From Treponema sp. (GTDB lineage Bacteria > Spirochaetota > Spirochaetia > Treponematales > Treponemataceae), in contig JAFUHS010000179.1 in NCBI GenBank assembly GCA_017468745.1, positions 1 to 35,182 of the forward strand: a stretch of 35,182 nucleotides of DNA, given 5' to 3'. The position numbers and the translations under genes are program-made. Below the pieces are notes generated by a model, which saw nothing but the letters and a program-made list of their open reading frames with translations, searched no databases and was not told the DNA's origin. Position 1 is the first letter of the stretch; the number at the start of each line of letters is the position of its first letter. Shown piece after piece: positions 7,401 to 16,392 of the stretch.

Positions 7401-9374
7401 ATGCAAGTCCGCAAATTCGTCACCTTGTCCCTTCTATTATTTTCGGCATATTTTTCCATTTTCGCCCAAAAAATTCTCGAAGGGAAGGCACTTTCTGCAT
7501 CAGTTGACAAAAATCTTTCAGGACAGGGATTCTCTACAATTTTTCAGCCCCTATCGCCAACAGGGCAGGACGAATTTGCATACAACATCATTCTTAATTT
7601 TCCACCCACAATAGAAAATCCGGCAAGTGAAAGCGAAAAACCGGGGCGAAGCGAAGTTATTTTCGCTTTTTATCAGGAGGAATTCCATGACAACGAGAAG
7701 CAGATTTTGGACTTCATCTCTTTCATAAAAAACATGGAAAGAAAGTGGAGCGCAAGCTTTCTCTTCTCCGCCCTGGACAAGGATTCCTTCAATCAGGGCA
7801 GCTCAGTCCACGGTACGGAAGTATTCGCCGCATCAGTAGACGACGCGGATTTATGCTGTGCCCTTGCCATCACCATGACTTCGGAAAAGACCAATGAAAT
7901 TTTTACCGGCGGCAAAAATCATACCACGCCGCTCTGGCTGACACAACGCATTACCGATTCATTTTTTTACTGCAGGAAAAACTATGACTATAAAGATTTG
8001 CTATCAGCAATATACAGGCTGGGAATAATCAGCGGGCAAAAACGACTGGCCTATTTTTTTATCAACGAGATTCCCGCGATTGAGCTTCATTTAAAGGATT
8101 CCGACCAGCTCTCTGTCATCAGACAATTTGCGGAAAATTACCAGACTGATGGCACCAGCGAATGGGACATGCATTATATCTACATTAACAGGGGAAATAT
8201 CTTCAAGGCATTTTTTATAAATGAAAAGGCCATAATACTCATAGTCCTCAGTGTCGGTATTCTTACGATTCTCCTGCTCTGTGTATTCTCTTTCGTCGGC
8301 AAACACGGAGCAAAGCACAAGTACGAATTTATCAGATCTTCTTACATGATTCCGATAACGATTGCCCTGTCCTTCACCTCGCTTTATCTCGGGCAATATG
8401 TCGTTATGCTTTTATCCCGCATTTTCGATTTGAATCCCATTTTCCAGTATGGAATTAAAATCGTATTCTCCATGCTTTTCATTTCATTTCTATTCATCGC
8501 CCAGGGATTTTTTAAGATTTCAGTCACGGCCTTTATGTACGGATTTTTGCTTTCAATCGTTGCCGTCTTCAATATTTTCCTCTTCACCACCCGCGACCTC
8601 ACACTCTTTGCCATTTTCGCAAGCGAGTACATCATTATTTATCTCTCACGCACATCGAAATCACTTGGCTCACTGATTTTTTACTATATTCTGATGCTTC
8701 TTCCTTTCATTCCTTACGGAACAATCATAATTCAGAATGCAGAAGCAGAAGAAATCAGCAGGACAGTTTTCACAAATCCTTTGGGAAATTTACTTCTCTC
8801 CTTTGCAATTTTTCCCTTTCAAATCACATGGCTTCGTATGCTGGTATTCTCAAATGTCAGGGCTGGTATCAAGGGATATACAATGCGAAAGATTCTTTTC
8901 AGCGGAACACTCGCTTTTATACTGATTCTTGCCTTCATATTCGCAATAATTTTTTCAATCTCACATTTTATATACAGACCAGACTACCGCGCCCAGCAAA
9001 AAATCGAAGAAAAATTACTGGCAGAAGAAAAATCTACGCTATCCGCAAAAGTGAATAAAACCGAATTTTCAGGTATGAACACAAATCATATCCGCATAAA
9101 ATCTGGAGAAGCGGCCCTACGCTATGAGGTCAAACTTCACGGAAGCAGCAGGGAACACGCGATTTACGACTCAATCTATGATTATGAGATTCTGTCTGAA
9201 AATGACGAGAGCGAGACCTACTCTTTCATCATTCCGGATTTTCCGCCCCAGTCTATTACGATAGATTATGCGGCTCCAATTGACGCAAAGGCAGACATTG
9301 AAATCACAGCCTATTACCGGACTGAAGAAGAGCATGTTTACCGCTACGAAAAGAGAGAGCTGAAAATTGAATAA
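7401..9374 (+). CDS. Unknown polytopic membrane protein with large periplasmic N-domain
   Basis: 657 residues with no family that I recognise. It begins with a signal peptide (MQVRKFVTLSLLLFSAYFSIF, likely cut after AQ). A soluble extracytoplasmic domain of about 250 residues follows (FAFYQEEF and GSSVHGTEVF are its distinctive stretches). About eight hydrophobic segments lie between residues 277 and 530, the first being AIILIVLSVGILTILLLCVF. A C-terminal soluble domain of about 125 residues looks beta-rich. The layout of exported domain, membrane bundle and exported beta domain suggests an envelope-assembly or sensing role. Its stop overlaps the TTG start of dinB by 8 nt, so the two are co-translated. 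Initiation seems near-leaderless. Confidence 0.75.
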   Translation: MQVRKFVTLSLLLFSAYFSIFAQKILEGKALSASVDKNLSGQGFSTIFQPLSPTGQDEFAYNIILNFPPTIENPASESEKPGRSEVIFAFYQEEFHDNEKQILDFISFIKNMERKWSASFLFSALDKDSFNQGSSVHGTEVFAASVDDADLCCALAITMTSEKTNEIFTGGKNHTTPLWLTQRITDSFFYCRKNYDYKDLLSAIYRLGIISGQKRLAYFFINEIPAIELHLKDSDQLSVIRQFAENYQTDGTSEWDMHYIYINRGNIFKAFFINEKAIILIVLSVGILTILLLCVFSFVGKHGAKHKYEFIRSSYMIPITIALSFTSLYLGQYVVMLLSRIFDLNPIFQYGIKIVFSMLFISFLFIAQGFFKISVTAFMYGFLLSIVAVFNIFLFTTRDLTLFAIFASEYIIIYLSRTSKSLGSLIFYYILMLLPFIPYGTIIIQNAEAEEISRTVFTNPLGNLLLSFAIFPFQITWLRMLVFSNVRAGIKGYTMRKILFSGTLAFILILAFIFAIIFSISHFIYRPDYRAQQKIEEKLLAEEKSTLSAKVNKTEFSGMNTNHIRIKSGEAALRYEVKLHGSSREHAIYDSIYDYEILSENDESETYSFIIPDFPPQSITIDYAAPIDAKADIEITAYYRTEEEHVYRYEKRELKIE

Positions 9375-12300
9375 AATTTTTCTTCATGTCGATTTAGATG
9401 CATTTTTCGCCTCTGTAGAGCAGCTGGACAATCCCCAGTATCAGGGAAAACCTGTCATCGTCGGCGGTCTTCCATCGGACAGGCGCTCTGTCGTCTCCAC
9501 GGCCTCTTATGAAGCCCGAAAATTCGGCGTACATTCGGCAATGCCTACATATCAAGCCCTGCGCCTCTGCCCAAACGGTATATTTCTCCGCCCGAGAATG
9601 AAGCGCTACCATGAAAAATCCCAGGAAGTCATGGATATTTTCAAAAGCTATTCTCCTGACATCCAGCAAATTTCAGTGGATGAAGCATTTATAGATTTGA
9701 CCGGAACGGAGCGTCTTTTCGGGAATCCAGAGGAAACAGCGAAAAGACTCAAGAAAGAAGTCTTTGAAAAAACTGGGCTTACCGTATCAGTGGGACTCGC
9801 CGCGACAAAATATTGCGCGAAAATCGCTTCGGGGCTGCAAAAACCTGACGGGCTTACCATCGTTCCTTTTGGGCAGGAAAGTGAATTCATGCTTTCCCTT
9901 CCCCTCACAAAAGTCTGGGGAGCCGGAAAAAAAACGCTGGCAAAACTAGAGAATTACGGCATAAAAACGACTCGAGACATTTACAACCGCTCAGAAAAAC
10001 TATTGCAAAGTCTTTTTGGAAACTCTGCCGGCTCTTTCCTGTACAATGCGGTGAGAGGAAATGAAGGAGCTGATTTTCACTCAGACCCGAAATCCCGCTC
10101 GATAAGCGCGGAAAACACTTATGAATATGACTTGACCAATCAAGATGTCATTGAGACAGCCCTGCTCTCACTCTGCCACACTGTTATGTTCCGCTCCCTG
10201 AGGGAGAAAGTTCGGTCTTCCACCGTAGCCCTTAAAATCCGCTACGAAGATTTCTCGACTGTAAGCGTTCAGTCCACCAGCGAGCGTTTTGTCTCATCTG
10301 TGGACGACTTGTTTGAGCGCATAAAATCACTTTTCAAAAAAAAATATGACGGAAAATCAGGAATAAGGCTTTTAGGTGTCGGTCTTCAAAATATCGAAGA
10401 CGAAAGCACGCCTCATCAGCAGGAACTTTTCGACTTCGGCGAGGAAAAAAAACGCAGACTGGAAAACGCCATTCTTAAGGCACAGGAAAAAAATCCTTCG
10501 CTGAAAATAACGAAAGCCCGGCTTTTAGGAAGCACAAGCCTTGCTTTAGCCCTGCTCTTTCTCCCGCTACAAAAAACTTCGGCTGAGCTTGCGGTGGAAA
10601 AGGAAAAAGAAGCCGACGGAGCCTCATCAATCGTCTTCGACACCTCAAAACTTCCCCTTTCCGATTCTGGGAAATTCGTATCTCTTTTCAACAGGGATTT
10701 CGGAAATCAAAATGTTGAATTTTTTGCTGAAGGATATTGGAAAAGCACTCTCACCACGGGCCTTGGCTATTCATTTGGATTCGGTTCAACTCCAGCCCTT
10801 TCTACGACAAGCCCGGTATTCGCTCAAAATGTTGATTTAAGCCTCTACTTTATGCTGAATCATCACTGGTATTTTGAAGCCGCCTTTGCCGACGAATTCA
10901 CAAAAAACACCATTGCGGCGGGATATGTCGGAGACGGATATTTGAAAAGCGCGAGAATCTCAAATAGAAAAATAGTTTTTCCGTCCATTTATTCTGTTGA
11001 CGATGTCAACAGAGGAATCGGCGGTGGCGAAAATCAGGCAGCCGGTTTTTCCTTCAACTGGAAAGGCGAAAAATGGCAGGCCGACACTGCCCTTCGCTAC
11101 GATTTAATTGAGTCAAAAGAAAAAACATGGTATGGAAAAAACGCGGTTTCGATTCAGGAGATAAAACTTTCTTCATACAACACAGGAAACCAATACATTC
11201 TTCCCGATTCTTCTCTAGTTCAGTCTGTCAAAGACATCTATGTAGAGTCTTCTTCAGGAAGCTATCGCGACTCAAAGGGGCGAAAATATAAAAAACTCGA
11301 TTCCAGCCAATATCTGCTTCTTTCATCCCAAAAGCAAATTCTTCTCTCCAGGGATGCAAAAGCTTACAGGCAGAACGGGCGGCTTCCCGCAGTTGCCGTA
11401 ACATTTTCCAAAAGCGTAAGTCAAGCTGATTTTGGTGATTACGGCGATGAGACGACATTTTTAGGAAAGATACAAAAGTGGTTTTCCCAAAGCAAAAAAA
11501 TTCAAATTGAAAGATACGCGTATCCGCTGTTTAACTCCATAGACGGCGAGATTTGTCTTTTTCTACAGCATCCGGCAGGCTTCTCTCCACTTGTCTTTGC
11601 AGGCCGATATGATACGGGAGCATCATCCGCTTCTGACGCACAGATTGCCAATTCTTCCACAGGAAGCGCTTCCACCGCATACAGTGCTGTCATAGATGAA
11701 GACAACCTTCGTTTCGCCCAGACTGATTTTTTCTATTCAAATCATTTGTATGTGGACATTTCAAGAAACGATGAAGCGAGCAGCGATGAAACAGAAGAAA
11801 TAATCAGGGAGTCATTTCCGCTCGCAAAAGAAAAGCCGGAAGTCTATCTCGGTTCAAGCAGGAACGAAGACCTTTGTCTGCAAGTCCGGACATTCTCGCC
11901 AGTTAAACGCTTTGAAATCGGAAATAAAGCCGTGGAAGGAACAGTTACGGTCTATAAAAACGGTGTCATTGATCCGAGTGCTTCTTATGATTCTGAAAAC
12001 GGAACGATTACGCTTTCCGGCACGGTCTCGGTCACCGACCACATTACAGCCCGCTGGTATGAGGAAAGCGAAGATTCATCATCTGGAGCGCTGGCGGCGG
12101 CCGGCGGCTTTAAATACAACTTTACAGACGAATTTTCCGGAGACATTTCCGCATCAGCACGCTGGAGCTACAGTCCTGACCGTGAATTCACAGATGAAAG
12201 CTGCTCATCAACGGGATTCGCCACCCTGGCATCAAAAGTCTCTTATCAGGGAGAAAGGCTTTCATCGTCAAACACCATGGCCGTCAGCTATGAGAACACG

Positions 12301-15222
12301 AATACAACCGGTTATTATAGACTTATCGGAAACAGTGACAAGGATACCCAGACCCATTATCTCTCAAAAAATGCCGGAACAAATCTCCCGTCTTCATATG
12401 CTCCAGTGCTGAACGAAAAAACAATCTCTGGCACAAATCACATCGAACTGAAATCTGAACAAAAAGGCTCCGTGGATAAAAGCGACGGTTCAAGCGACTC
12501 AGATATTTCAGGCTATGCCATCCCCTTTCAGTGGGACTTTTCAAACCTTAAAACCGTAAGCAATTCAGAAATGGCATGGAGCGCGCTGACAATATACACG
12601 CCCTCCCTATCAGATACCCTTGCAAATGCAGCATCCTTTTCAATCGCATTGAAAAATCCCCTGGAAGACATGCAGTTCGATGAGGAAAAGTGTGCCCTTT
12701 ACTTACAGCTGGCTGTATCTTCCGACAGTGACTTTTCTGTAGAAGAATCCGAGAAAATCCCTACATGGAAAATTTCTGATTCATCTGCCCTTCAAATAAA
12801 AAAAAGCTTTTCTTTCAGTCCAGAAGATGCAGGAAAATGGCAAACCGTCAGCGTTTATCTTTCCGATGAAGACAGAAGCACAATAGCCTCACTTCAGGAT
12901 TTTAACATAAGACTCATTATGGTCAGCGAAGACTGCGACAGGATTCAAAAAAAAGGAGTCATTTATGCCGGTCCCTATGAGGCCGGAGAAATTGTTTTCA
13001 ATGCAAAAAGCGATGCAGATGTAAGAACGGTAAATTATCAGACAAGTGACTCCAGTCTCTCTTTTTCCAAAGTCAAAAAATTCAATACAAGCCGCTCCTC
13101 ATCCGCAAAAAACCAGATTCAATTCTTCCAGTGGGATTTCAACTCCAGCCCAAGTGAAGCACAGGAAATATCCTTCACGAGATACTTTACCGGAGTAGAT
13201 TTGAGCGAATACAAGAAACTCGGATTCTTTCTCAAGGGCGATAATATTGAATCAATAAAAATCACTCTCTCCCGTCCCAACTCCGATGAAGAAAAAACAG
13301 CCTTCATATATACAATTTCATCGGTACCGGAAAGCTGGCAGGAATACAGCATCGACATAAGCGGAGACAGCGTACAAGGTCTTTTAAAACTTGACACTGA
13401 TATAATTCCAACAAAAGTCACTATTTCTGTATACACAAAAGAAAATGGAAATCTCTCTTTCGACGAGCTATATCTTTCAGAAAACAGTGCTTTCCTTGTT
13501 TTTCAGGATAAAGTAAGCGCCAGCTATAAAATAGACGGTCCTATTATAGCAACAGAAAAATATGCTCTTTTAAAAGACCTGTCTCTTTCTGCTACAGGAA
13601 AGGGAACGGCCAGCATCCAAACTGAAAATGGAAAATCAAAAGGGAACAGCCTGCAATCCACCGGAAAAGTCGATTTTACCCTCACAAATTTCAGGGTCAA
13701 CGCCCAGGCAAACCTTTCAAATGCCTATCAGACTTCAAAATCCACGGACTCCTCACAAAAAAATCCCCTCGCCTCAGCCTCTCACTCTGTAAAAACACTC
13801 TCTCCGATTTTCGGTCTTCTCTCCCTTTCAGAAAATTATACATTTAGCGCAGAAGAGTCGAGTCTGGAAAAGGCAAATGAGGCAAAAATATCTCTGGAAA
13901 AATTCAATATTCCCCTCTCAATTCAAGCAGAAAGCAAAGCAAGCTCAGATGCATGGGCTTTAAATCAAAGCTCGGCAAGCAAATGCACTTTTCGTCCGGG
14001 AAAAGCCGATATCAGTGCGGAAGCAAATGTCAGTCAGAAAGTCCTTACAAGCTCAAGCGCAAAAGCCACGGACAAATTTGAGACCGAAGTCTACGGCGCG
14101 TCATGGCTGAAAATTACGGAATTTACCTTTGACAGCGGAAATGAAAAAGCATCAAAGCGAAGTGTGGGAGCAAAAATATCAGCCTCATATTCCTTTCTAC
14201 CCGCAAGATTAAATCCCAAGCTGATTTTTGAAAGCAGCGGAGATTACAAAGCTTCAACAAAAGTCACTTTCACGGATTCCACAAAAAGCGGTTTCGAAAT
14301 TCCTTTTTCGCTTTCAAAAAATAATTTCTCTTTTTCATGGAAGAAAACAGCCGGCAGCACGAACCAAATAGAAAAAGGCGGAAATTACAAATCGGACACA
14401 GAGGAACTGCTAAAAGCACTTGGCGAAAAAAGCTATTATTTTACAGCCCTGCCGATTTATGACCTTGTCAGCTCAGACCTTGCCGACAATGTTTCCGAGA
14501 CAAATCGGGAAAGCAATTTCTACACGGGAGCCTACGCTTTCAACTGGAAACGGGCTTTTTTCGCAAACAAATATGATTTTTTTGTCCCCCAGAGCGCAAA
14601 ACTTGAGGCAAGCCGGGACATACGAACCGGAAGCAGCAGCAGTGACTTCTACCAGATTAAGAATGTCGTAACTTACAATGCCCTCAACATATTCGGGAAA
14701 AACGGAACAATTCCTCTCTTTTCATTTTTCTCCAATGATGAATATATCTCTTCACTTTCTTTGACCATGAAAATTCCAAGGGAATCCCCGGCCGCAATCA
14801 GCTATCTTTTAAGCGGCTATCTGCAATCTACCTTTTATTTTACACAGAGCAACTATCTAAAGAGCGGATTTGAAGGCTCAATCGAAGGCAGGGAAGACTG
14901 GAAGGCAAAATGCACATTGGTCTGGAAACGGCCTGCAAAATCTTCACTGGCAAAAGGAATAGTCTCACTTTTTAAAGAAAGCATATCCGAAAAAGTCAGT
15001 AAAATCACAAAAAGTGACAGTCTGAATCTCTCTGCGTCTTGCGCCTCATCATCTTCAAGCCTCACCAGAAAATACTCCATTGCCTACATTCATGCCACAG
15101 AAACGCAAGTCACGAAATACATCTCAATCAATACCGATGTCGGAGCCAGTTATTGGGCAAACTGGGGAAAATCAGCCCTTCTTTCAGCAAGCGCGACAAT
15201 CGGAGCTACCATTAGATTTTGA
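9367..15222 (+). CDS. dinB: DNA polymerase IV fused in frame to a giant outer-membrane-type protein
   Basis: One open frame of 1,951 codons. Residues 1-387 are a complete Y-family polymerase: FLHVDLDAFFASVE (catalytic Asp 9), SVDEAFIDLT (Asp 105, Glu 106), helix-hairpin-helix near 180-200, and the beta-clamp motif QQELFDF (351-357). DinB normally ends at about this point. Residues 379-406 look like a Sec signal peptide: basic LKITKAR, a hydrophobic LALALLFLPL core, then TSA before Glu 407. The remaining 1,545 or so residues are Ser/Thr-rich, with beta-strand-like and carbohydrate-module-like stretches (QFFQWDF, VTVYKNGVIDPSASYD), and end TIGATIRF with a terminal aromatic as in outer-membrane barrels. 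A single polypeptide would be mislocalised, so internal initiation, processing or a lost stop codon (biological or sequencing) must be considered. The start is TTG, overlapping the upstream stop. Confidence 0.85.
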   Translation: MNKIFLHVDLDAFFASVEQLDNPQYQGKPVIVGGLPSDRRSVVSTASYEARKFGVHSAMPTYQALRLCPNGIFLRPRMKRYHEKSQEVMDIFKSYSPDIQQISVDEAFIDLTGTERLFGNPEETAKRLKKEVFEKTGLTVSVGLAATKYCAKIASGLQKPDGLTIVPFGQESEFMLSLPLTKVWGAGKKTLAKLENYGIKTTRDIYNRSEKLLQSLFGNSAGSFLYNAVRGNEGADFHSDPKSRSISAENTYEYDLTNQDVIETALLSLCHTVMFRSLREKVRSSTVALKIRYEDFSTVSVQSTSERFVSSVDDLFERIKSLFKKKYDGKSGIRLLGVGLQNIEDESTPHQQELFDFGEEKKRRLENAILKAQEKNPSLKITKARLLGSTSLALALLFLPLQKTSAELAVEKEKEADGASSIVFDTSKLPLSDSGKFVSLFNRDFGNQNVEFFAEGYWKSTLTTGLGYSFGFGSTPALSTTSPVFAQNVDLSLYFMLNHHWYFEAAFADEFTKNTIAAGYVGDGYLKSARISNRKIVFPSIYSVDDVNRGIGGGENQAAGFSFNWKGEKWQADTALRYDLIESKEKTWYGKNAVSIQEIKLSSYNTGNQYILPDSSLVQSVKDIYVESSSGSYRDSKGRKYKKLDSSQYLLLSSQKQILLSRDAKAYRQNGRLPAVAVTFSKSVSQADFGDYGDETTFLGKIQKWFSQSKKIQIERYAYPLFNSIDGEICLFLQHPAGFSPLVFAGRYDTGASSASDAQIANSSTGSASTAYSAVIDEDNLRFAQTDFFYSNHLYVDISRNDEASSDETEEIIRESFPLAKEKPEVYLGSSRNEDLCLQVRTFSPVKRFEIGNKAVEGTVTVYKNGVIDPSASYDSENGTITLSGTVSVTDHITARWYEESEDSSSGALAAAGGFKYNFTDEFSGDISASARWSYSPDREFTDESCSSTGFATLASKVSYQGERLSSSNTMAVSYENTNTTGYYRLIGNSDKDTQTHYLSKNAGTNLPSSYAPVLNEKTISGTNHIELKSEQKGSVDKSDGSSDSDISGYAIPFQWDFSNLKTVSNSEMAWSALTIYTPSLSDTLANAASFSIALKNPLEDMQFDEEKCALYLQLAVSSDSDFSVEESEKIPTWKISDSSALQIKKSFSFSPEDAGKWQTVSVYLSDEDRSTIASLQDFNIRLIMVSEDCDRIQKKGVIYAGPYEAGEIVFNAKSDADVRTVNYQTSDSSLSFSKVKKFNTSRSSSAKNQIQFFQWDFNSSPSEAQEISFTRYFTGVDLSEYKKLGFFLKGDNIESIKITLSRPNSDEEKTAFIYTISSVPESWQEYSIDISGDSVQGLLKLDTDIIPTKVTISVYTKENGNLSFDELYLSENSAFLVFQDKVSASYKIDGPIIATEKYALLKDLSLSATGKGTASIQTENGKSKGNSLQSTGKVDFTLTNFRVNAQANLSNAYQTSKSTDSSQKNPLASASHSVKTLSPIFGLLSLSENYTFSAEESSLEKANEAKISLEKFNIPLSIQAESKASSDAWALNQSSASKCTFRPGKADISAEANVSQKVLTSSSAKATDKFETEVYGASWLKITEFTFDSGNEKASKRSVGAKISASYSFLPARLNPKLIFESSGDYKASTKVTFTDSTKSGFEIPFSLSKNNFSFSWKKTAGSTNQIEKGGNYKSDTEELLKALGEKSYYFTALPIYDLVSSDLADNVSETNRESNFYTGAYAFNWKRAFFANKYDFFVPQSAKLEASRDIRTGSSSSDFYQIKNVVTYNALNIFGKNGTIPLFSFFSNDEYISSLSLTMKIPRESPAAISYLLSGYLQSTFYFTQSNYLKSGFEGSIEGREDWKAKCTLVWKRPAKSSLAKGIVSLFKESISEKVSKITKSDSLNLSASCASSSSSLTRKYSIAYIHATETQVTKYISINTDVGASYWANWGKSALLSASATIGATIRF
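10501..10586 (+). other. Embedded signal peptide and candidate internal CTG start of the outer-membrane protein
   Basis: Codons 379-406 of the dinB frame encode an n-region (K-I-T-K-A-R), a hydrophobic core and a signal-peptidase-like TSA site. The only near-cognate in-frame start at the right place is CTG at 10501. AGGA lies about 13 nt upstream, rather far for a good SD. If used, it would give a 1,573-residue exported protein. Confidence 0.45.
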
Positions 15223-15248
15223 CGAAAGTATATATAAAATGATATACT
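15219..15248 (+). promoter_or_regulatory. Promoter of the RluA-type gene (TTGACG-N18-TATACT)
   Basis: TTGACG at 15219-15224 overlaps the TGA stop of the upstream frame, and TATACT is at 15243-15248. The ATG follows 6 nt later with no SD. The expected transcript starts at the start codon, a strong candidate for a leaderless message. Confidence 0.6.
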
Positions 15249-15254
15249 TTTTCT

Positions 15255-16307
15255 ATGAATTTCACGCACTTTAAGGCGGGCACTGACGATTCAGGCAGAC
15301 GGCTCGACCGCGTTCTTCGCAGATTTCTAAGCGAAGAGAATCTTTCTTCCATCTATAAATCTCTCCGCAAAGGCTTGGTTAAGGTCGACGGCAAAAAGTG
15401 CGACGGAAATTTCCGGGTAATTGAAGGAAGCTCCATAGCGATTGCGGATTTTCTGCTGGGGCAAAAAGAAAGTGTCGGTCAGTCCGAAAAAGCAGAATCC
15501 ACACAAAAAACAGCGGGAAATAAAATCACATCAAAAAGTCTGGACAATATCACCTTGTTCAAAAATGATTTTCTCCTTATTCTTAACAAGCCCTACGACA
15601 TTCCTGTTCAGCCGGCAAGTTCTTTCAAAGGTGAATCCCTATCAGAAATCGTTCAGGCAGACTACAAAGCTTCTCACGAAATGTCTTCGCTTTCTTTTAA
15701 GACAGGTCCTCTCCACCGTCTCGACCGAAAAACAAGTGGTCTTCTCGCTTTTTCACAGAATTTGCAGGGGGCACAATGGTTTTCGCAAAAGATTAAAAGT
15801 CACGAGATTAAAAAAGTCTACATCGCCCTGCTCAAAGGAAAGCTTTCGCAAAATCAGGTCTGGGAAGAAAAAATTGAGAAATCAGAATCTGAAAATGAGG
15901 AGTCAGGAAGCAATAACGAGAAAGCCGCAAGGAGCAGCCTTTCAGAAAGATTCCACCGGGTAGCAATCAGCTCTTCCAACAAGGGAAAGGCCGCTTATAC
16001 GGAAGTTTTTCCACTTTCACACGGCATTTTTGAAGGTAAGGAAGTCACCCTCGCCCGAATTTTGATTAAGACAGGTCGGACTCATCAGATTCGCGCACAG
16101 GCGGGCTTTCACGGTTTTCCTCTCTTGGGCGACACTGCTTACGGGGCTGAGCAAATCGACTCTCGCAAATGGGGACAAGATTTTTTCCTGCACGCATCAG
16201 AACTGCATTTTCCCCCAGAAAATCCCCTTGGTCTACCAGAAATGATTTTTGCCCCCCTCCCACAAGCCTTTGAGAAAATCCTATCAGAAATTGAAAAATC
16301 CCTGTGA
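15255..16307 (+). CDS. RluA-family 23S rRNA pseudouridine synthase (RluC/RluD type)
   Basis: 350 residues. An N-terminal S4-like RNA-binding region (RRLDRVLRRFLSEENLSSIYKSLRKGLVKVDGK in overlapping stretches, about 15-50) precedes the catalytic domain. The signature LHRLDRKTSG (153-162) contains the catalytic aspartate, Asp 157. RTHQIRAQAGFHGFPLLGD further on is the second family block. The enzyme isomerises uridine in 23S rRNA; the exact target cannot be read from the sequence. A charged low-complexity stretch near residues 200-230 (EKSESENEESGSNNEK) is an insertion relative to typical members. Start: ATG right after a promoter, no SD. Confidence 0.88.
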   Translation: MNFTHFKAGTDDSGRRLDRVLRRFLSEENLSSIYKSLRKGLVKVDGKKCDGNFRVIEGSSIAIADFLLGQKESVGQSEKAESTQKTAGNKITSKSLDNITLFKNDFLLILNKPYDIPVQPASSFKGESLSEIVQADYKASHEMSSLSFKTGPLHRLDRKTSGLLAFSQNLQGAQWFSQKIKSHEIKKVYIALLKGKLSQNQVWEEKIEKSESENEESGSNNEKAARSSLSERFHRVAISSSNKGKAAYTEVFPLSHGIFEGKEVTLARILIKTGRTHQIRAQAGFHGFPLLGDTAYGAEQIDSRKWGQDFFLHASELHFPPENPLGLPEMIFAPLPQAFEKILSEIEKSL

Positions 16308-16342
16308 GTCAGCGTACATCTGCGGCTAATTTTTTTTTTCAT
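16308..16342 (+). terminator. Possible terminator with ATCTGCGG-type repeat remnant
   Basis: Just after the pseudouridine synthase stop, a short imperfect stem (AGTCAGC with GCGGCT) is followed by AATTTTTTTTTT. Pairing is poor. ATCTGCGGCTAAT resembles the decamer repeat seen around hisS. Confidence 0.35.
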
Positions 16343-16346
16343 TTAA

Positions 16347-16375
16347 TTGAAAAATTCAAATTTTCGTCTTATAAT
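16347..16375 (+). promoter_or_regulatory. Sigma-70-type promoter TTGAAA-N17-TATAAT
   Basis: TTGAAA at 16347-16352 and TATAAT at 16370-16375 have ideal spacing. A second box, TATACT (16381-16386), ends 6 nt before the ATG of the ATPase gene. The leader is at most about 11 nt and lacks an SD. Confidence 0.6.
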
Positions 16376-16392
16376 TAAATTATACTGAAAAT

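Noticed and set aside
8384-8635. Antisense frames within the 7401 membrane protein gene
   Set aside because: No start signals or conserved motifs; the plus-strand frame is long and coherent.
11228-13436. Several 60-166 codon frames overlapping the giant protein
   Set aside because: Out-of-frame shadows in a low-stop region; none has SD or motifs.
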